Shown here in pieces: positions 9,278 to 20,322 of a stretch of 64,000 bases of DNA; within the stretch, counting starts at the first letter, position 1; each line of letters begins with the position of its first letter. The stretch lies in the NCBI GenBank assembly GCA_977006965.1, contig OZ345369.1, positions 2,542,001 to 2,606,000 on the forward strand, read 5' to 3'. A model generated the notes under the pieces. It did no database searches. It was not told where the DNA came from and worked only from the letters and a program-made list of their open reading frames with translations. A program made the position numbers and the translations under genes. This DNA is from Phymatolithon calcareum (Eukaryota; Rhodophyta; Florideophyceae; Hapalidiales).

Positions 9278-10789
9278 GACTCTGTTCCAAGAGACACGCT
9301 CGCAAGAAGATTACGAAGGGTCCTTGACCCAAGTATATCCGAGATGATTATGCCGTTCTTGGAACCGTCATATATCGAGAATGACGACGGCGAATGGTTC
9401 ACCATCGACAAGGGGGTGGCACAAGGCTCTCCCCTAAGCCCATGTCTCTACAATATTTTTATGGACACCTTTGCCATGGAGCTCGACTTAATCCCCAAAG
9501 ATGTGTCGAAAGAGCCGTGCAAGCTCTTTGCAGATGATGTGAAGCTGACAGCCACCTCTGCAAAGGGGCTGCAGAAAATTCTGGACCTGGCGTCGAAATG
9601 GGCAGAAGAGAATGAAATGAAGTGGAATACGACAAAAAGTGCCATCCTATGGACAAGGGCCACGGCACGACTGCAATTCTAACTGTCCGGAAGGAAGCTG
9701 ACGAAACAACGGGAAGTGAAATACCTTGGTGTTACGATAACCAGGATGGGATATCAGATTCCAAACTTTTCAAAAGAATCAAGAACTCCAAAAATGTTCT
9801 TGGCACGCTGAGGCGCCTTGGGGTCTTCACGAACGGCGTGCACCCGTCGAGGTCAATCAGGCTGTACAAGTCTCTTGTACAGTCGAGGTGGGAGTATGCA
9901 GTACACCTGACACCATGGACACCCAAAGTGGAGCTTGAGATCAAGAAGGTGGAGTCGATGTTCTTCGGCCAAATATTTGGGAAACCAGGCAGAAGGAGTG
10001 CGGATAGAAGCAGAGCGATGTGCCGTATTGTGAAGCCGAAGGACAGAAGGGATATACTTGCAAGACTGTTTGTGCGAAGACTAATGAGGCAGGCGGAAAA
10101 TCTTGAGTCAAAACCGACACAGGTGCGACAACCGAAGGAGATCGAAAACGCAAATCTGGACGTAACCCACGCCAAAGTAAACCCTCACCTCTTCAGAGCG
10201 GCGTATGAAACTACGCCTCGCACAAACATCAAGCAATACCAAAGACTAAAGATCCTGGAAGCGGCCACGAAAGTGGAAAAAGGAAAAAAACGCCCCATCC
10301 CGAGTATCAAGACCACACTGCCACCTCACTTGTGCTTCAAGTCAAGGAGGTACAGGACCCTGGCCATCAAATGGGCATTTGGAATGTTCCCGCCGATGAG
10401 TACCTCCGAGCTCATAGACCTAACTGGACAAACTGGAAAGGATGTTATCGAAGATCTCAAGTCAGGCCTATCAAAAGACAAGCTATCATATGAAGAAAGT
10501 GCTTTTACAAGGAGGGCACTCGACGAAATACTTGCCATGTATCAGGCGGCCAAGGCCACTCTCGAAACCTGAAACCCGCGACTCAAGACAGTGGAATATT
10601 TTTCCCCCTCGAGGCTCTAAGCCAGAGGTAGGTTTTGATATTTCCGCCAGATCGTGTCGAAATCGACCACGCTAACATACAAGAACGATGGACCCTGTTT
10701 TTGGCCCAATGGCCTTCGCAAAGTTGCCCCAAGCGTCTGCAGATGCGTTGGTAACTTTTAAATAAAAAACTTACACTTCTTCTTCTTCT
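9278..10789 (+). mobile_element. 5'-truncated (TTC)n-tailed LINE (family B) with 14-bp target duplication
   Basis: Bounded by TCTTATGTCCGCAT at 9264-9277 and again at 10790-10803. The 1.5-kb body begins inside the RT domain (DSVPRDTLARRLRR) and ends with a 3' UTR (GATGCGTTGGTAACTTTTAA) and a (TTC)n tail at 10776-10789. RT motifs GVAQGSPLSPCLYNIFMD (about 9413-9466) and LFADDVKL (about 9526-9549) are intact. One frameshift near 9630-9720 separates them from the C-terminal domain (9622-10572), which includes LVQSRWEYAVHLTPWTP and RYRTLAIKWAFGMFPPMSTS. The copy is recent-looking but cannot be autonomous because endonuclease and ORF1 are missing. Confidence 0.9.
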
Positions 10790-10811
10790 TCTTATGTCCG
10801 CATCTCTTCCA

Positions 10812-13800
10812 TTCATTCATTTATTTATTCATTTTGCCTTTTCCTTAGTGGGGCTAGCCGTGACTCGAGGGCCTAAGTTTCTTCCATTCTATCCTATCGC
10901 TAGCGAGCTTTACTGCATCTTGCAAATCTCGTCCAGACACGTCGCCAAAGATTGATTCGGGTGTTGGTCTGACGCATTGTAGCAACACATGGCGAGCTAG
11001 GCGGCGCTCATCCATTCTAAGAATATATCCCAACCAATTCCATCGCAAGTCTCTGTCCCGCATTACCACGTCGATAGTGGGTGTCCTGATATCGTCGGCT
11101 ACTTCTTGTTTCGAGGCTCTTAGCTGAGAAGGCGAAGACGAAAGCCGGTGGGTAGTTTTCCATCTGTGAGAACCTTTTTGAGGTCTTCAATGCAAGACCA
11201 AGCGATTTCGGCGCGATGGTTGACAGGAACTAAGTGGCTACCGTCTGTCGACTCCATTCCTCCAAGATATTTGAATTTTAAGGTGTTCCCAAGGTACTCG
11301 GTATCTAGGCGGATTTTCTTCAGTTCCTCCTGTGATTTTTCCTTTTCGCTTCTTTCACCTGCTTGTCTGCGAGAGATCCGGCAGGGGAAGTGACCCGCGG
11401 AGCGGGGAGAGCTAAAAGACACCATTGCCCTTCTGTGAGGTAGAGCGTTTCTCGTGGCTCGTCGTCAAAATATTTTACGGAAACGCGCATTTGGCTTCTG
11501 CTATTTATCCGAGCGACGATGCTCATGTGCCAGTCGAACCGACCAAGATCGTCCAGTTGTAGGATAGAAATCATGGAGCCCACTGTAGGACATGACGGTG
11601 GAGGACTCTCGACATTTGTTCTTGTCGAGGTTTCCTGCAGTGCAGACGGCTGGCTGTCACCAGGGAAGTTGCGTACGGAAAATCTCTTTCGCAGTCGGCG
11701 CATTTGAACTTGAAATCCATTTTTTGTCTTCTTCCGTTGTGCGTGTTACTCTTTTTGCTTTTTTGATGTGCTGTACAAAGCTCCTGTAGGCCGCAATAAT
11801 TAGCTCTCCCTCGGCGCTTGCCACAGAGCTTTATTCGGAGAGCCGCCCTGGAGCGGCTTCAGCGTTGTCGTCTAGCAGGGCGATATCGTCAGAGTACTTG
11901 AGTTTGTAGATTCGGAGTGTGTCTGTTAGAAATACTACAGCAGATTCCGGGTTTTGCCTTCGGAAGATTCGGTCCAGGGCTACGATGAAGCAGAGTGGAC
12001 TTATTATGTATCCTTGCAACACGCCTCGCTGTATGCTGATTTTCCATGAGAAGACCTGTGCTCCGCTGCGAAGCTGCGCGCGGACAGCGACGATTGCCGT
12101 TGTATACATTAGCAATATGAGTCGAAAGTAATTTTTTGGGTCACTCGTAGCTTCGAAGAGATGACATCAGAAAGTCATGAACGATGGAGTCGAGTGCGGC
12201 TTTCAAATCAATATACGTGATCGTCGCGGAGCGCCCTCTGTCCATGCCAGGATTAATGCCACGTGTTGATCCAAAACAAGCCTGTGTATCAGGCAAAAGT
12301 TGTTGAATGAATGGGGCCACTCGACTAAGAAGGCACATAGAGAACATGTTGAACGCGTGCGAAAGAAGGCATTTGGCCCTATAGTTCTTTCTGTCGTCCT
12401 TCGACCTTTTCTTGAGGACCATGACAAGGACTCCGACTGCTATCTCAGACGGCATTTGTTCCGTCTCCCATATATCTTGCACCAGCGAGGTTAGCTCACC
12501 TGCCGCTCCTTTCGATGCCTTGTACGCCTCAGCAGGGATACCGTCAAGCCGAGGGGACCTATTATCCCGCATCATTTCAATGCAGGAGTAGACATCCTCA
12601 GCTGAAAGCGGAGGGGTTGCTTCGGACAATTTTCGAGAGCTTGGTATCACGGCGGTGCCATTGTGCTATGGGAATTTTTATTGAATGAATTTAGCCCATT
12701 CCTCTATCGCTGTTTCTGTTGCCGTTATCGGTTTTCCCGTCGTTGTCTTTCATGGCTGCGCGAATGGCGTTCCGAAAGCTGATTTGCTAGCCGGGATAAT
12801 TTAGAATGGCTGTCCACAGAGTTCAAGAGCTTCAACCAGTGCTCTGTAGTTTCGTCTGCATGATCAACTAATGCTACGGGAGATTTCCCTACGTTCAGAG
12901 TCAGATATGCTTTCTCCTTTTTACAACATTCTAAGCAGCTCAAACGTCCGTGGAGAGGGCCCAGTGTTTTTGGTCTGGATGGCGCTTCCAACCGGGAAGA
13001 ACTTCTGCTGCGACGGTCATGGCTTGACTTAGGCGCTCCCATTTTGCATCATTGTCTTTGACTTCGACTGTCGGATTTTTCGCCAAAGCCGCGCGAAACT
13101 CTTGGTCGAACCTCGCTGTGAGGGCATGTTCTTCGCGCGCTTTGTCGAAGCGCAGAGCGCAGAAATCCTTCCTTTTCACTTGGGCCATAGATGATTTTCG
13201 GAGCTGGAGAACAGCAGACAATAGGTCATGGTCGTGCTTCTATCTCCCTTCGGCTGAAAGTAGGGCGACATTGCCCTGAGACGATGCTTCACCACTAGTT
13301 CTTCCATTCTTCTTCCGTCGTGGTCCGCCCTGGTGTGCATGCACCACCTGCCTATTAAATTACTCGCAAGACTTTTAAGTCTGGAGTTTAAGTCATCCAA
13401 GAGGATTTTGGCATCCCTTGAGGGTACTTCATCAAGAAGCTCTTCCATCTGGCAGTATGTGTCCACCTGTGCGGTGTTCGTGGGTGCCGTATGAGGTACG
13501 TATGCTCAGAATACGAAGACATTGAACGGCTTCCCGCAGAGGCGGGCAAAAACAGTCCGACTTCCAATCGATAGGGAGTGTGTGACTGCCCTTCTCGCTC
13601 GGGGGAAGAGTACGATGCAGCAGCCGGCGTATCGGTCAGCCGGAGCTGTTCGTTCGAAGTACATAGCGCAGAGGTCAGAGTTTGTCCATCCGTGGGTCTC
13701 GGTGAGTCCCAGAATGTCGTATCCTAGGTCATTTCATAGGCTCATCGTGATGTTAGAGAGACCGCCGCTGTTCCATGTTGCAACGTGAAGCTTGGTGGAG

Positions 13801-13926
13801 AGACCTATTGCTTCTAGAATGCATTCTCTGCCTCTTTCTCGCCCCTCTCGGGATGGGTCCCTCCGCAGCAACCGAGGGGATCTTATGACGCACGGGGGTG
13901 CATGCATTACAAGGCAGGAAAATCTT
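10812..13926 (-). mobile_element. RTE-like LINE, degenerate, with 11-bp target duplication
   Basis: Flanked by CATCTCTTCCA at 10801-10811 and 13927-13937. Minus-strand frames give, in order, an APE-type endonuclease remnant (13466-13176: ILLDDLNSRL in place of the usual GDFNA-LG, then HDGRRMEELVVKHRL), an RT N-part (12650-12141: DGIPAEAYK, KNYRAKCLLSHAFN, ATITYIDLKAALDSI) and an RT C-part (12115-11831: RGVLQGYIISPLCF, LKYSDDIALLDD). The YSDD/LDD active site and the sequence order suit RTE or a related APE clade. The 3' end reads as (AATG)n/(AATA)n. Multiple frameshifts disable it. It lies within family D sequence, and LINE B later inserted next to it. Confidence 0.8.
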
Positions 13927-14270
13927 CATCTCTTCCAAAGTACTCTTCTGTTTCTTCAAGGCGCTCTTTGTGTCTTACTAAGCTTAATACATTCCTTTCT
14001 GCTTGATGACGTCTCCTCATCTTCGGTGGTCCCAGTCGGTATAGAACTTGCATTCGGTTCCGGCGGTGTTCGGCATATTTTCGAAAAACATTCTTGTAGA
14101 ACAAGCCGGCTGCCGACTCGATTGCCGAGAACAATCGATTTGTCATTGGAGTCACGTGTACAGCATACTCCAATTTCGGGACTATCAGCGACTTAAAGAT
14201 CCCAATACATGTCTCCGGTTCGAATCCCCGAACATTCAGTCCAAGCTCCCGAAGCATATATGTGCAGCTG

Positions 14271-14692
14271 TTGCTTGGTTCGTTCCTGAAGCGCTAGTGC
14301 TGCGGTGAATAGTTGGAAAAGTTAGAAGCACAATGTACTCTGGCTTTTATTGAAAGCTATATCATTGAACTATTTAAGGAACTCCTGAGACTGTAAGCAG
14401 TCTGCGTAGGAAAAAGTCAGATATCACGGCAGTTCGGACAGCTCATCATGGTGATACCTTTCTAGGTGACAGAATAGCCGTTCGGGAAAAGTATTTCCCT
14501 CCTGGGTGTAGATTGAGAAGTTGCTCAAAGAAGGAACAGTATCACTCAGAATTCAAATCTCGACACAGAGTAGGGCCGAAATGGACCTGGGTTGGAGCAT
14601 CCGACAAGCACCTAGAGAGCTAACGTGAAGACGCTTAACATTGGTGCTGGGATGCCCAGAGCGCATCACGTTTCGTGCTGCGCAGCAGCAAA
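14271..14692. mobile_element. ~0.42-kb insertion of unknown type within LINE D
   Basis: The paralogous family D copy runs continuously across this point (40780-40820), whereas here about 422 bp intervene between two CAGCTG hexamers (14265-14270 and 14693-14698). No termini, tail or coding motif can be assigned. CAGCTG is palindromic, so the duplication may be coincidental. Confidence 0.45.
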
Positions 14693-15077
14693 CAGCTGCA
14701 TTTCGAACTTCTGCTATGGCTGAGTCGTCCGTAACACCATTGTTATTCATGGCTACCTCAAGATACGAGAGCCTCCAGGCTTGATACAGTTCTCGTCCTG
14801 CGAAGTAAAAAGGGTGCTTTTGAAGCCCTTTGTACTGAAGGACTTCGCTATTTCCTGGTTTTTTGTTCCATTTCATACCATTTTCGCTTGCCGAAATGGT
14901 TGCTATGTCAAGAAGTTTCTGCATTCCTTGTCCTGTCTTCGCTTGAAGCTGAACTTCGCTTACGAACAATTGCACTGAGCTGTCTGAGACGTGTCCATGA
15001 ATATTTTATTGACAAGACACCATGTGTCCCAACAAGAGGGAAATCAGTACTTTTCCTAGCACTTCATTACGTTCGAA

Positions 15078-15131
15078 GCGTCAGCAGATGCGTTGGCAAC
15101 TTTTCAACAAAAATCTACCTTTCTTTTTCTT
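15078..15131 (+). mobile_element. 54-bp ultra-truncated LINE B insertion
   Basis: GATGCGTTGGCAACTTTTCA, then an AAAAATCTACC block and a T/C-rich tail, matches the 3' terminus of family B at 10740-10789. Flanks CTTCATTACGTTCGAA (15062-15077) and CTTCATTACGTTGGAA (15132-15147) form a 16-bp target duplication with one mismatch. Family D copy 2 shows the empty site near 41207. Confidence 0.85.
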
Positions 15132-15200
15132 CTTCATTACGTTGGAAATTTCAGTTTCTTTAATCAGAATTACGTATTATCTTGTCAATGGCTCGAGCTA

Positions 15201-16847
15201 GTGTCTATGTGACGGGAATTTTCCCTCAATTGAGGGGCACTTTTCCCTCAATTGAGGGAATGAGAATCATTTATTTTTTGCCAACGAAAGCTACTCATTA
15301 TTAGGCTCATCAAACGCATCAAGCTCATGGATGTGTTCAACATGCTTAGCAAAACAGTTTCTACCAGTTGAAGTGCCACATATGTTGATTGCGGCGCCAG
15401 CAAGTCCATAACATGATGAGAACACGAGGGTTAATTCCTTGACTTGTCAGACTCTGCAGTTGTTTTGAACCGCTAAAGTAGTCATCATGCCACTTGTGGC
15501 TTACTTTCTATCTTCGGGGGAGTTAAGTGGGTTTCAACACCGCCCTTGGAGCAAAGAACATCGATGAATATTGCGCGAGGCAAAATGAATCCGGGGGGAC
15601 ATGGCGCCTTGCTGAACGAGCGCCTACCGATACTGTACGGACAACATAGTCCCTTGTTCACTTGGTTACACCGTGAATGTGACGCACAGGAGGTACTCGG
15701 AGAATCTGGCTGTGGTCATCCCACTGTTTGAAAATGAAGGAGCGAGGATATACTTGTTCCCCATGGAAGACTTCCATAAATCTCTTTGCGCCCAACTCAT
15801 GAGGACGAGTATTCCGAATATCTTAGCCTCCATTGTTCCTATTCGTTTCAGCTTAGCGGATGCCAAAGCAAGAATTGTTCGCAGGTGCACTCGGCGAAAC
15901 ATAGTCATGAAGGAATCGTACGGTGTGTGGAACCCGATGCCACCATTCTCGGATATAACTTCTCCGTTTATAGTGCGAACTTTCCAGAACTGACCGGGAA
16001 TCCTTCCCCCAACTGGAGATAGAACTTGGCGCTCGAATCGTGGCACTTCATGAGCAAATATACTCTGCGCACAGTCTCGTGCAATGATATCAAGCTCCTC
16101 TTGCCATTATTTTCCCAAGAACCATGCAGGTTGTAGGCGAGAGAGCCCGCAAGAGGGCGTTCAGAGCTCCTGTTGACTGTATGGTAGGTTTGTGTTGCCT
16201 TCTGTCGAGAGTGTGGTTCATACTGAACGGGGAACTCGGCGTTTGGCGAAGAAGCTGTTCGACCGCGAGTACTGTAAGCCGGCGTTCGAGGTACAGAATT
16301 TTGCCTGCTGGGACTCGATACAACCATTCGAGAGGAATGAGCGCCTTCTTCAGCCTTCCCTGCCTTGACATTAACAATCTTGATAGTCTTAATCTTAGTC
16401 TTCTCGATTGGTTTCTGAACAAGGACCCATTTCGAGCGAAGTGACGTGTTCGAGCGACCCTGATTTCATCAACGTGCACCTCTTGAACAGTGCCGTTAAC
16501 CTTTTTTGACTTGTAAAAAGCTCCGTATAGTCGGCAGCACTCTGCGAGACTTGTTAATGATGTTGCTTTGGTGTGTACGGCTGCACCGACCACTCGGCGC
16601 GGGTCTTTTTCTCGAGGCATGGCAGATGTGTTTTTTCTGAGTGACCAACAGATTTTCGTTCCTACCGGCGAACGACGCGGTTTTAAGGTAGTAAAAGGGG
16701 TACTCCCCACCAAGAACAAAAGGTCAGCTTTTCGAATCTGGCGCTAAAAAACTGTTCCGCATTCTTTTCACAAACGTTTTTGAGCTTTTAAATCCACCCT
16801 CAATTGAGGGAAATTCCCTCAATTGAGGGTGTTCGTCACATAGACAC
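15201..16847. mobile_element. TA-flanked DNA transposon with subterminal palindromic motifs, degenerate
   Basis: Ends GTGTCTATGTGACG at 15201 and its reverse complement ending at 16847, flanked by TA (15199-15200 and 16848-16849). Because CTAG is present at both junctions, a 4-bp CTAG duplication is equally consistent. Just inside each end lie two copies of the palindrome CCCTCAATTGAGGG (about 15223-15261 and 16798-16829). Minus-strand frames at 16719-16090 (209 aa, basic) and 16046-15666 probably derive from a transposase, but I recognise no DDE motif or family. Family D copy 2 gives the empty site near 41255. Confidence 0.75.
15666..16719 (-). pseudogene. Putative transposase remnant inside the TA-flanked element
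   Basis: Two frames in different phases make up most of the element's coding capacity. The upstream one (16719-16090) begins basic, with REKDPRRVVGAAVHTKATSL and HVDEIRVARTRHFARNGSLF, plausibly a DNA-binding N-terminus. The downstream one (16046-15666) contains GEVISENGGIGFHTPYDSF and MFRRVHLRTILALASAKLK. They could be one protein broken by a frameshift. No known transposase motif is recognised, so its role is inferred only from its position between terminal inverted repeats. Confidence 0.35.
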
Positions 16848-16849
16848 TA

Positions 16850-17300
16850 GAGTATCTTCTCTCCAAGTACATATATGGAAAATGTCTGGAACATCGAAGA
16901 GAGTAGATGCGTGCCGACAAGTCAGCCCGGAGATGAGGAGAGCACGTAAGGCCGAAAGGTTCGCTTTCAGTCTAATTGACGGACAAAATACGTGGAAGAT
17001 GCAGAAGAAAAATGAAGGAAGACGAAGAAGATTTGGCAGACGAATCAACGGATATTGGGTATCTCCGAGAAGGAGGACCTTAAAGGAGCGTTAGAACTGT
17101 TGGACCTCACGTTTCGCACAGAGGATGTAAGCCCCTAGAAGTAAACAGAGTTTGCACACGTTCAAGTAATGCACCGTTCCACGCTTAGCGTATCGTTGAC
17201 CTCGGATGCGACCTCCCCCCCCCCCCCCCAATGACCCCTCGCTTTATTTCTCAAATGGTTTTAATTTATTCTAACAAGGCTCACTCGGAGTGCGTCAGAT
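16850..17300. other. LINE D upstream flank with unassigned insert and a C15 run
   Basis: 16850-16915 and 17264-17300 match 41258-41310 and 41333-41375 of the second family D copy. About 345 bp between them are extra here. The insert carries a basic plus-strand frame (to 17094) and ends near a run of 15 C at 17215-17229. It lacks the 3' UTR block of the C-tailed LINEs, so its nature is open. Confidence 0.4.
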
Positions 17301-18036
17301 GCTTCCTTCTCTGCTACACAATTGCACTGTTCAAGCGCCAAGTTACAAATGCTATTTTCCCAATGATCGTACACGTATATATCTTTGACATCCATTCTAT
17401 ACGAGCGAATGCGTGCCCAGAACATATGCTTCTCTCCTTCGCGATATCCCAAAGGCATAGAATCGCTCATAACAGACCCTTCTGCCCACAGCAAGTGGAG
17501 TCGCATGACTCCTTCTTGACGTACTACAAGCAACCATCAACATCATAACGAGCGCTAGTTCCCAAGATGCACCATCTAGGGTAGCGACTTTCGGCAATCA
17601 TAATCGTAACAACAACAAAAACGAGAGGAAGACGGCACGGCGTTGAAGAAGCGCCGACCAGAGGAAACAGTTACTTGCTCGAAGGAGGAAGAAGAAGGTC
17701 GGGAAATCAAAGTCCTCAGAGACATGCCGAACTACGAGTGCCACACATGTGCGGCGGAATTGTGGAACGTCAACGTTTGAAGATTAATCTTAAGCCTTGC
17801 GGTGTGTTGAAGGACCCGTGATTCCCACAACTAACCGAACAGTACAAGCTGCGGAAGAACAGCAGAGGTACGCTCCCTTGCACTCTTACAAGATCCCTGT
17901 TCCTGGCCTACAGGTTTGAGGCACTGGAAGGAGTTTAGTGCTCAATCCTGCATGAATTATGTTTACTGTGACATGATCTGTTGTGTTGGTTGTTCTGTGT
18001 TCTCCTCCTTCTCCCTATCTACTAACGGCGAAGGGT
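17301..18036. other. No gene recognised
   Basis: Only short frames with many stops on both strands. The stretch around 17600-17900 is purine-rich with AAC/GAA-biased triplets and could be an old gag or ORF1 remnant, but no motif supports that. Confidence 0.35.
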
Positions 18037-18086
18037 AGTTATACCCTTTCTTTCTTTCTTTATTGCAGATAACGTCAATTTTTAAG

Positions 18087-18284
18087 TTAACGCCTAAACT
18101 TGCTCTCGAGCAAGTTCTCTTCGTTCAAATATTGGATTATCGCTACGGGTTTCTCTCTGCACAGATCTTCTACCGTTTTGCTCCGAACTCTGCTGATGAA
18201 TTTCCGTCGACTAACAGCCCGACCCGAACAATGTAGGATCATATGTTCCACAGTTCCTTCACACCATACGGGCATTTCTTGCAC
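18087..18284 (-). pseudogene. I-type LINE ORF2 C-terminal tail
   Basis: 65-residue frame with GTVEHMILHCSGR, the second half of a Cys/His cluster whose first half (CKKCPYGV) ends the neighbouring frame 19399-18239; a frameshift near 18240 separates them. This C-K-K-C ... E-x-x-x-H-M-I-L-H-C arrangement follows RNase H in I and Jockey group LINEs. The final basic tail (RRKFISRVRSKTVEDL) reaches a stop at about 18087. Confidence 0.55.
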
Positions 18285-19399
18285 ATTGGGTCGTGAGGAA
18301 GTGGCTCATTCTCGTTGTGTCCATGGTGAAAGCTGGCGACGATTGGACAGCAATTAGTTATGAGCTGGTTGAGTATTACCTCAGCCCGTCTATGTGAGAT
18401 GTGTAGGTCTTCCGGGAGTGTCGGGATGGTAACTGGTTTGCTTCTACAAGGCGGTTTTATAATGGATCGTGCCGCTTCCATGGTGAGAGGTACCGCTTGA
18501 TGTGATAGCAGGCTTGATTCCGAGATTCCCCGGCGCGCGAGCTCATCAGCAGCCTCATTTTTCGGGACTCCGCAGTGACTCGGTAACCAAATGCCTTCTA
18601 TGTGAATCTCCTGTGTCATGATTTGTTCCATAAGATTCCATATTTTCCGAACCATCTCTCCAAACATCCGCGGCTGGCCGTTGAGTGCGTCTATGCAGCT
18701 CTTGCTGTCGGTGAACCATCGGATAGTGCTGCCGCGCGATATCGGTAGACTGGATGCTGCCTGAAATGCGTGTACGGCCGCAAAAGCCTCGGCGTCGAAT
18801 GAGGAGCCAATGGCCCCAGCAGACAGCCCTTCTTCCAGCATCGCTTCTTCTCCGCGCAGCACCAAAACCTGCGGTGGGATTGTACGGTACATGTCGAGTG
18901 TGTCATCATCTTCATCGCATAGGATAACGCGCTGATTAGAGACCGTCGGGGTCGTTTCGTAGGCATGCTCGTCCCCGTCGTCGTAGACCAAGAGGACATC
19001 CGGCGGCTTGCCGTGTCGAGCTTCAAACCGTTTCGCTGCGTCGTGGTTCTGATGTTCAGTAGAGTTGAATTTCTTCAAGGTCGCGGTGTACCAACCTTCG
19101 TCCCATTTTACGGAGACGCGTTCTCCGTGATTCAGATCCCAGACGTGAGCTTGCGGTATTTCTCCCACACTTCCATCTGTCCATATTTCGATATCCGCTG
19201 TTCTCACTGCATTACGCTGCAAAATAAAGGCTTCTGTAGCGGCGCGCTTCTCCTCCGGTTCATCCTTCGCGGAAATAGGCGTTATGAAGGTCGTAAACTG
19301 TTGCTTGAGCGATCCTTCCCGATTGGCGAGTGGAATCCCCTGCGCGGTAGAGCGAGGATCCCTTTCTCGGCCAGATAATAGGCGCTTGATTCCCGCCAT
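18239..19399 (-). pseudogene. I-type LINE RNase H domain with a Tudor-like insertion
   Basis: 386-residue frame. RNase H catalytic residues are recognisable: IWTDGSVG at 72-79 (D75), FDAEAFAAVHAF at 201-212 (E204), RWFTDSKSCIDAL at 227-239 (D231) and VPKNEAADELARRG at 278-291 (D285). RNase H in such elements removes RNA from the RNA/DNA hybrid. Between the first and second catalytic residues, where about 40-50 residues are usual, there are about 128. The extra part (about 84-150) contains WDLNHGERVSVKWDEGWY and, after a variable linker, VLLVYDDGDEHAYE, which is the strand pattern of a Tudor/Agenet-like barrel. The tail CKKCPYGV starts a Cys/His cluster completed in the next frame. Frameshifts at both ends make this copy dead, but this ORF itself has no stop. 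Confidence 0.7.
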
Positions 19400-20289
19400 G
19401 ACCCTACGTTGCGTCTTGGTTTGAGCTCGCGTGAGTGGGTTGCACGAGCCACTGGAGCCCCCGGTTCGAGTCGAAGTGCTTTCTCCATAACAAGAGTAGC
19501 ATCCATCTCTCCGATGTCCTGCAGGCTACGCATCCCTGTCAGTGCCCGAAGCTTGGCAACTGCCGTAGCTTTAAGGCAGCCGCTGGCCGCTCGCGCTGCG
19601 TCGTTTCGTGCGATTTCGACTTGTTTGATGTGTGAGTCGAAGCCATGTACTGCGTAGGATGATGCACCGTATAATACAACTGGCTCGCAGTAGCTCTTTC
19701 GGAAAGCCTTCACGGTCGGTGTCTCGGCGCCCCAAGATGTCCCTCCCAGCGCTCGGATGAATCGAATCTTGGACCGGAGTTTCAGACGCACTTCCTTGCA
19801 GTGCAATTTGAAGCTCAGTCGTTGGTCCACGTTAACTCCGAGGAACTTATATGCCGGAACTGCTTTGATTCTCTCTCCGTCGATCTTGACGTTGCCGTCA
19901 ATGATTCCCAGTGGTGACCTTCCACCTGCAGCAAATCCCGATACCTTGCATTTCTGCGCATTGATCTTGATCCGCAAATAACCGCACAGCTGGGAGATAA
20001 TCTGGGCGGCCTCATTGAGCTCGGAGATAACATCTTCCCAGGTCTCGCCGGTGGCATGGAAGTTGGTGTCGTCTGCGAAACTAAATTGAACCAGGTCGTC
20101 GAGGCGAACATCTAAATTAGAGATGTATAAGTTCCAGATGTTTGGTGATAAAGAGCTCCCTTGCGGTAGCCCACATCCTAGCGCCCGCGACCGACCGACA
20201 GTGTTGATGTGTCGTCCTCGAGCTCGGCGGTCCGTCAGGTAGGAATGCATCCAGCAAATCATATTCGGGGGACAGTTTAAGTTTACCAT
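19282..20289 (-). pseudogene. I-type LINE RT, palm and thumb
   Basis: 335-residue frame with CGLPQGSSLSPNIWNLYISN (RT motif 4/B) at about residues 38-57 and FSFADDTNFHA with the catalytic FADD near residues 69-79. YKFLGVNVDQRLSFKLH marks the thumb, and VLYGASSYAVHG the conserved downstream box. It continues in phase from the upstream frame (20323-21144) after a single stop codon. A frameshift near 19390 separates it from RNase H. Confidence 0.8.
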
Positions 20290-20322
20290 TTTTGCAAGTA
20301 ACGCCGGTATAACAACCCGATC

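Larger units (their letters stand above)
13938..15200 (-). mobile_element. LINE family D, RT C-terminal region
   Basis: Continuation of the same family D copy beyond the RTE insertion. The frame 14257-13907 encodes IGIFKSLIVPKLEYAVHVTP, equivalent to IRIYKSLIQPRWEYAIHLTP in other LINEs. The frame 14975-14553 includes KLLDIATISASENGMKWN just after the RT active site. It aligns with 40480-41240. Two small insertions interrupt it (14271-14692 and 15078-15131). Confidence 0.75.

Noticed and set aside
10801-10811. CATCTCTTCCA as part of the LINE B target duplication
   Set aside because: It belongs to the neighbouring RTE-like insertion (partner 13927-13937); LINE B's own duplication is TCTTATGTCCGCAT.
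14205-14235. GGTTCGAATCCCC as a tRNA T-loop
   Set aside because: It lies in LINE coding sequence, and no acceptor or anticodon stem can be drawn around it.
17215-17229. C15 run as another C-tailed LINE end
   Set aside because: The family's 3' UTR block GAGGGCTTCTAAAATAAAA is absent upstream and no target duplication is seen.
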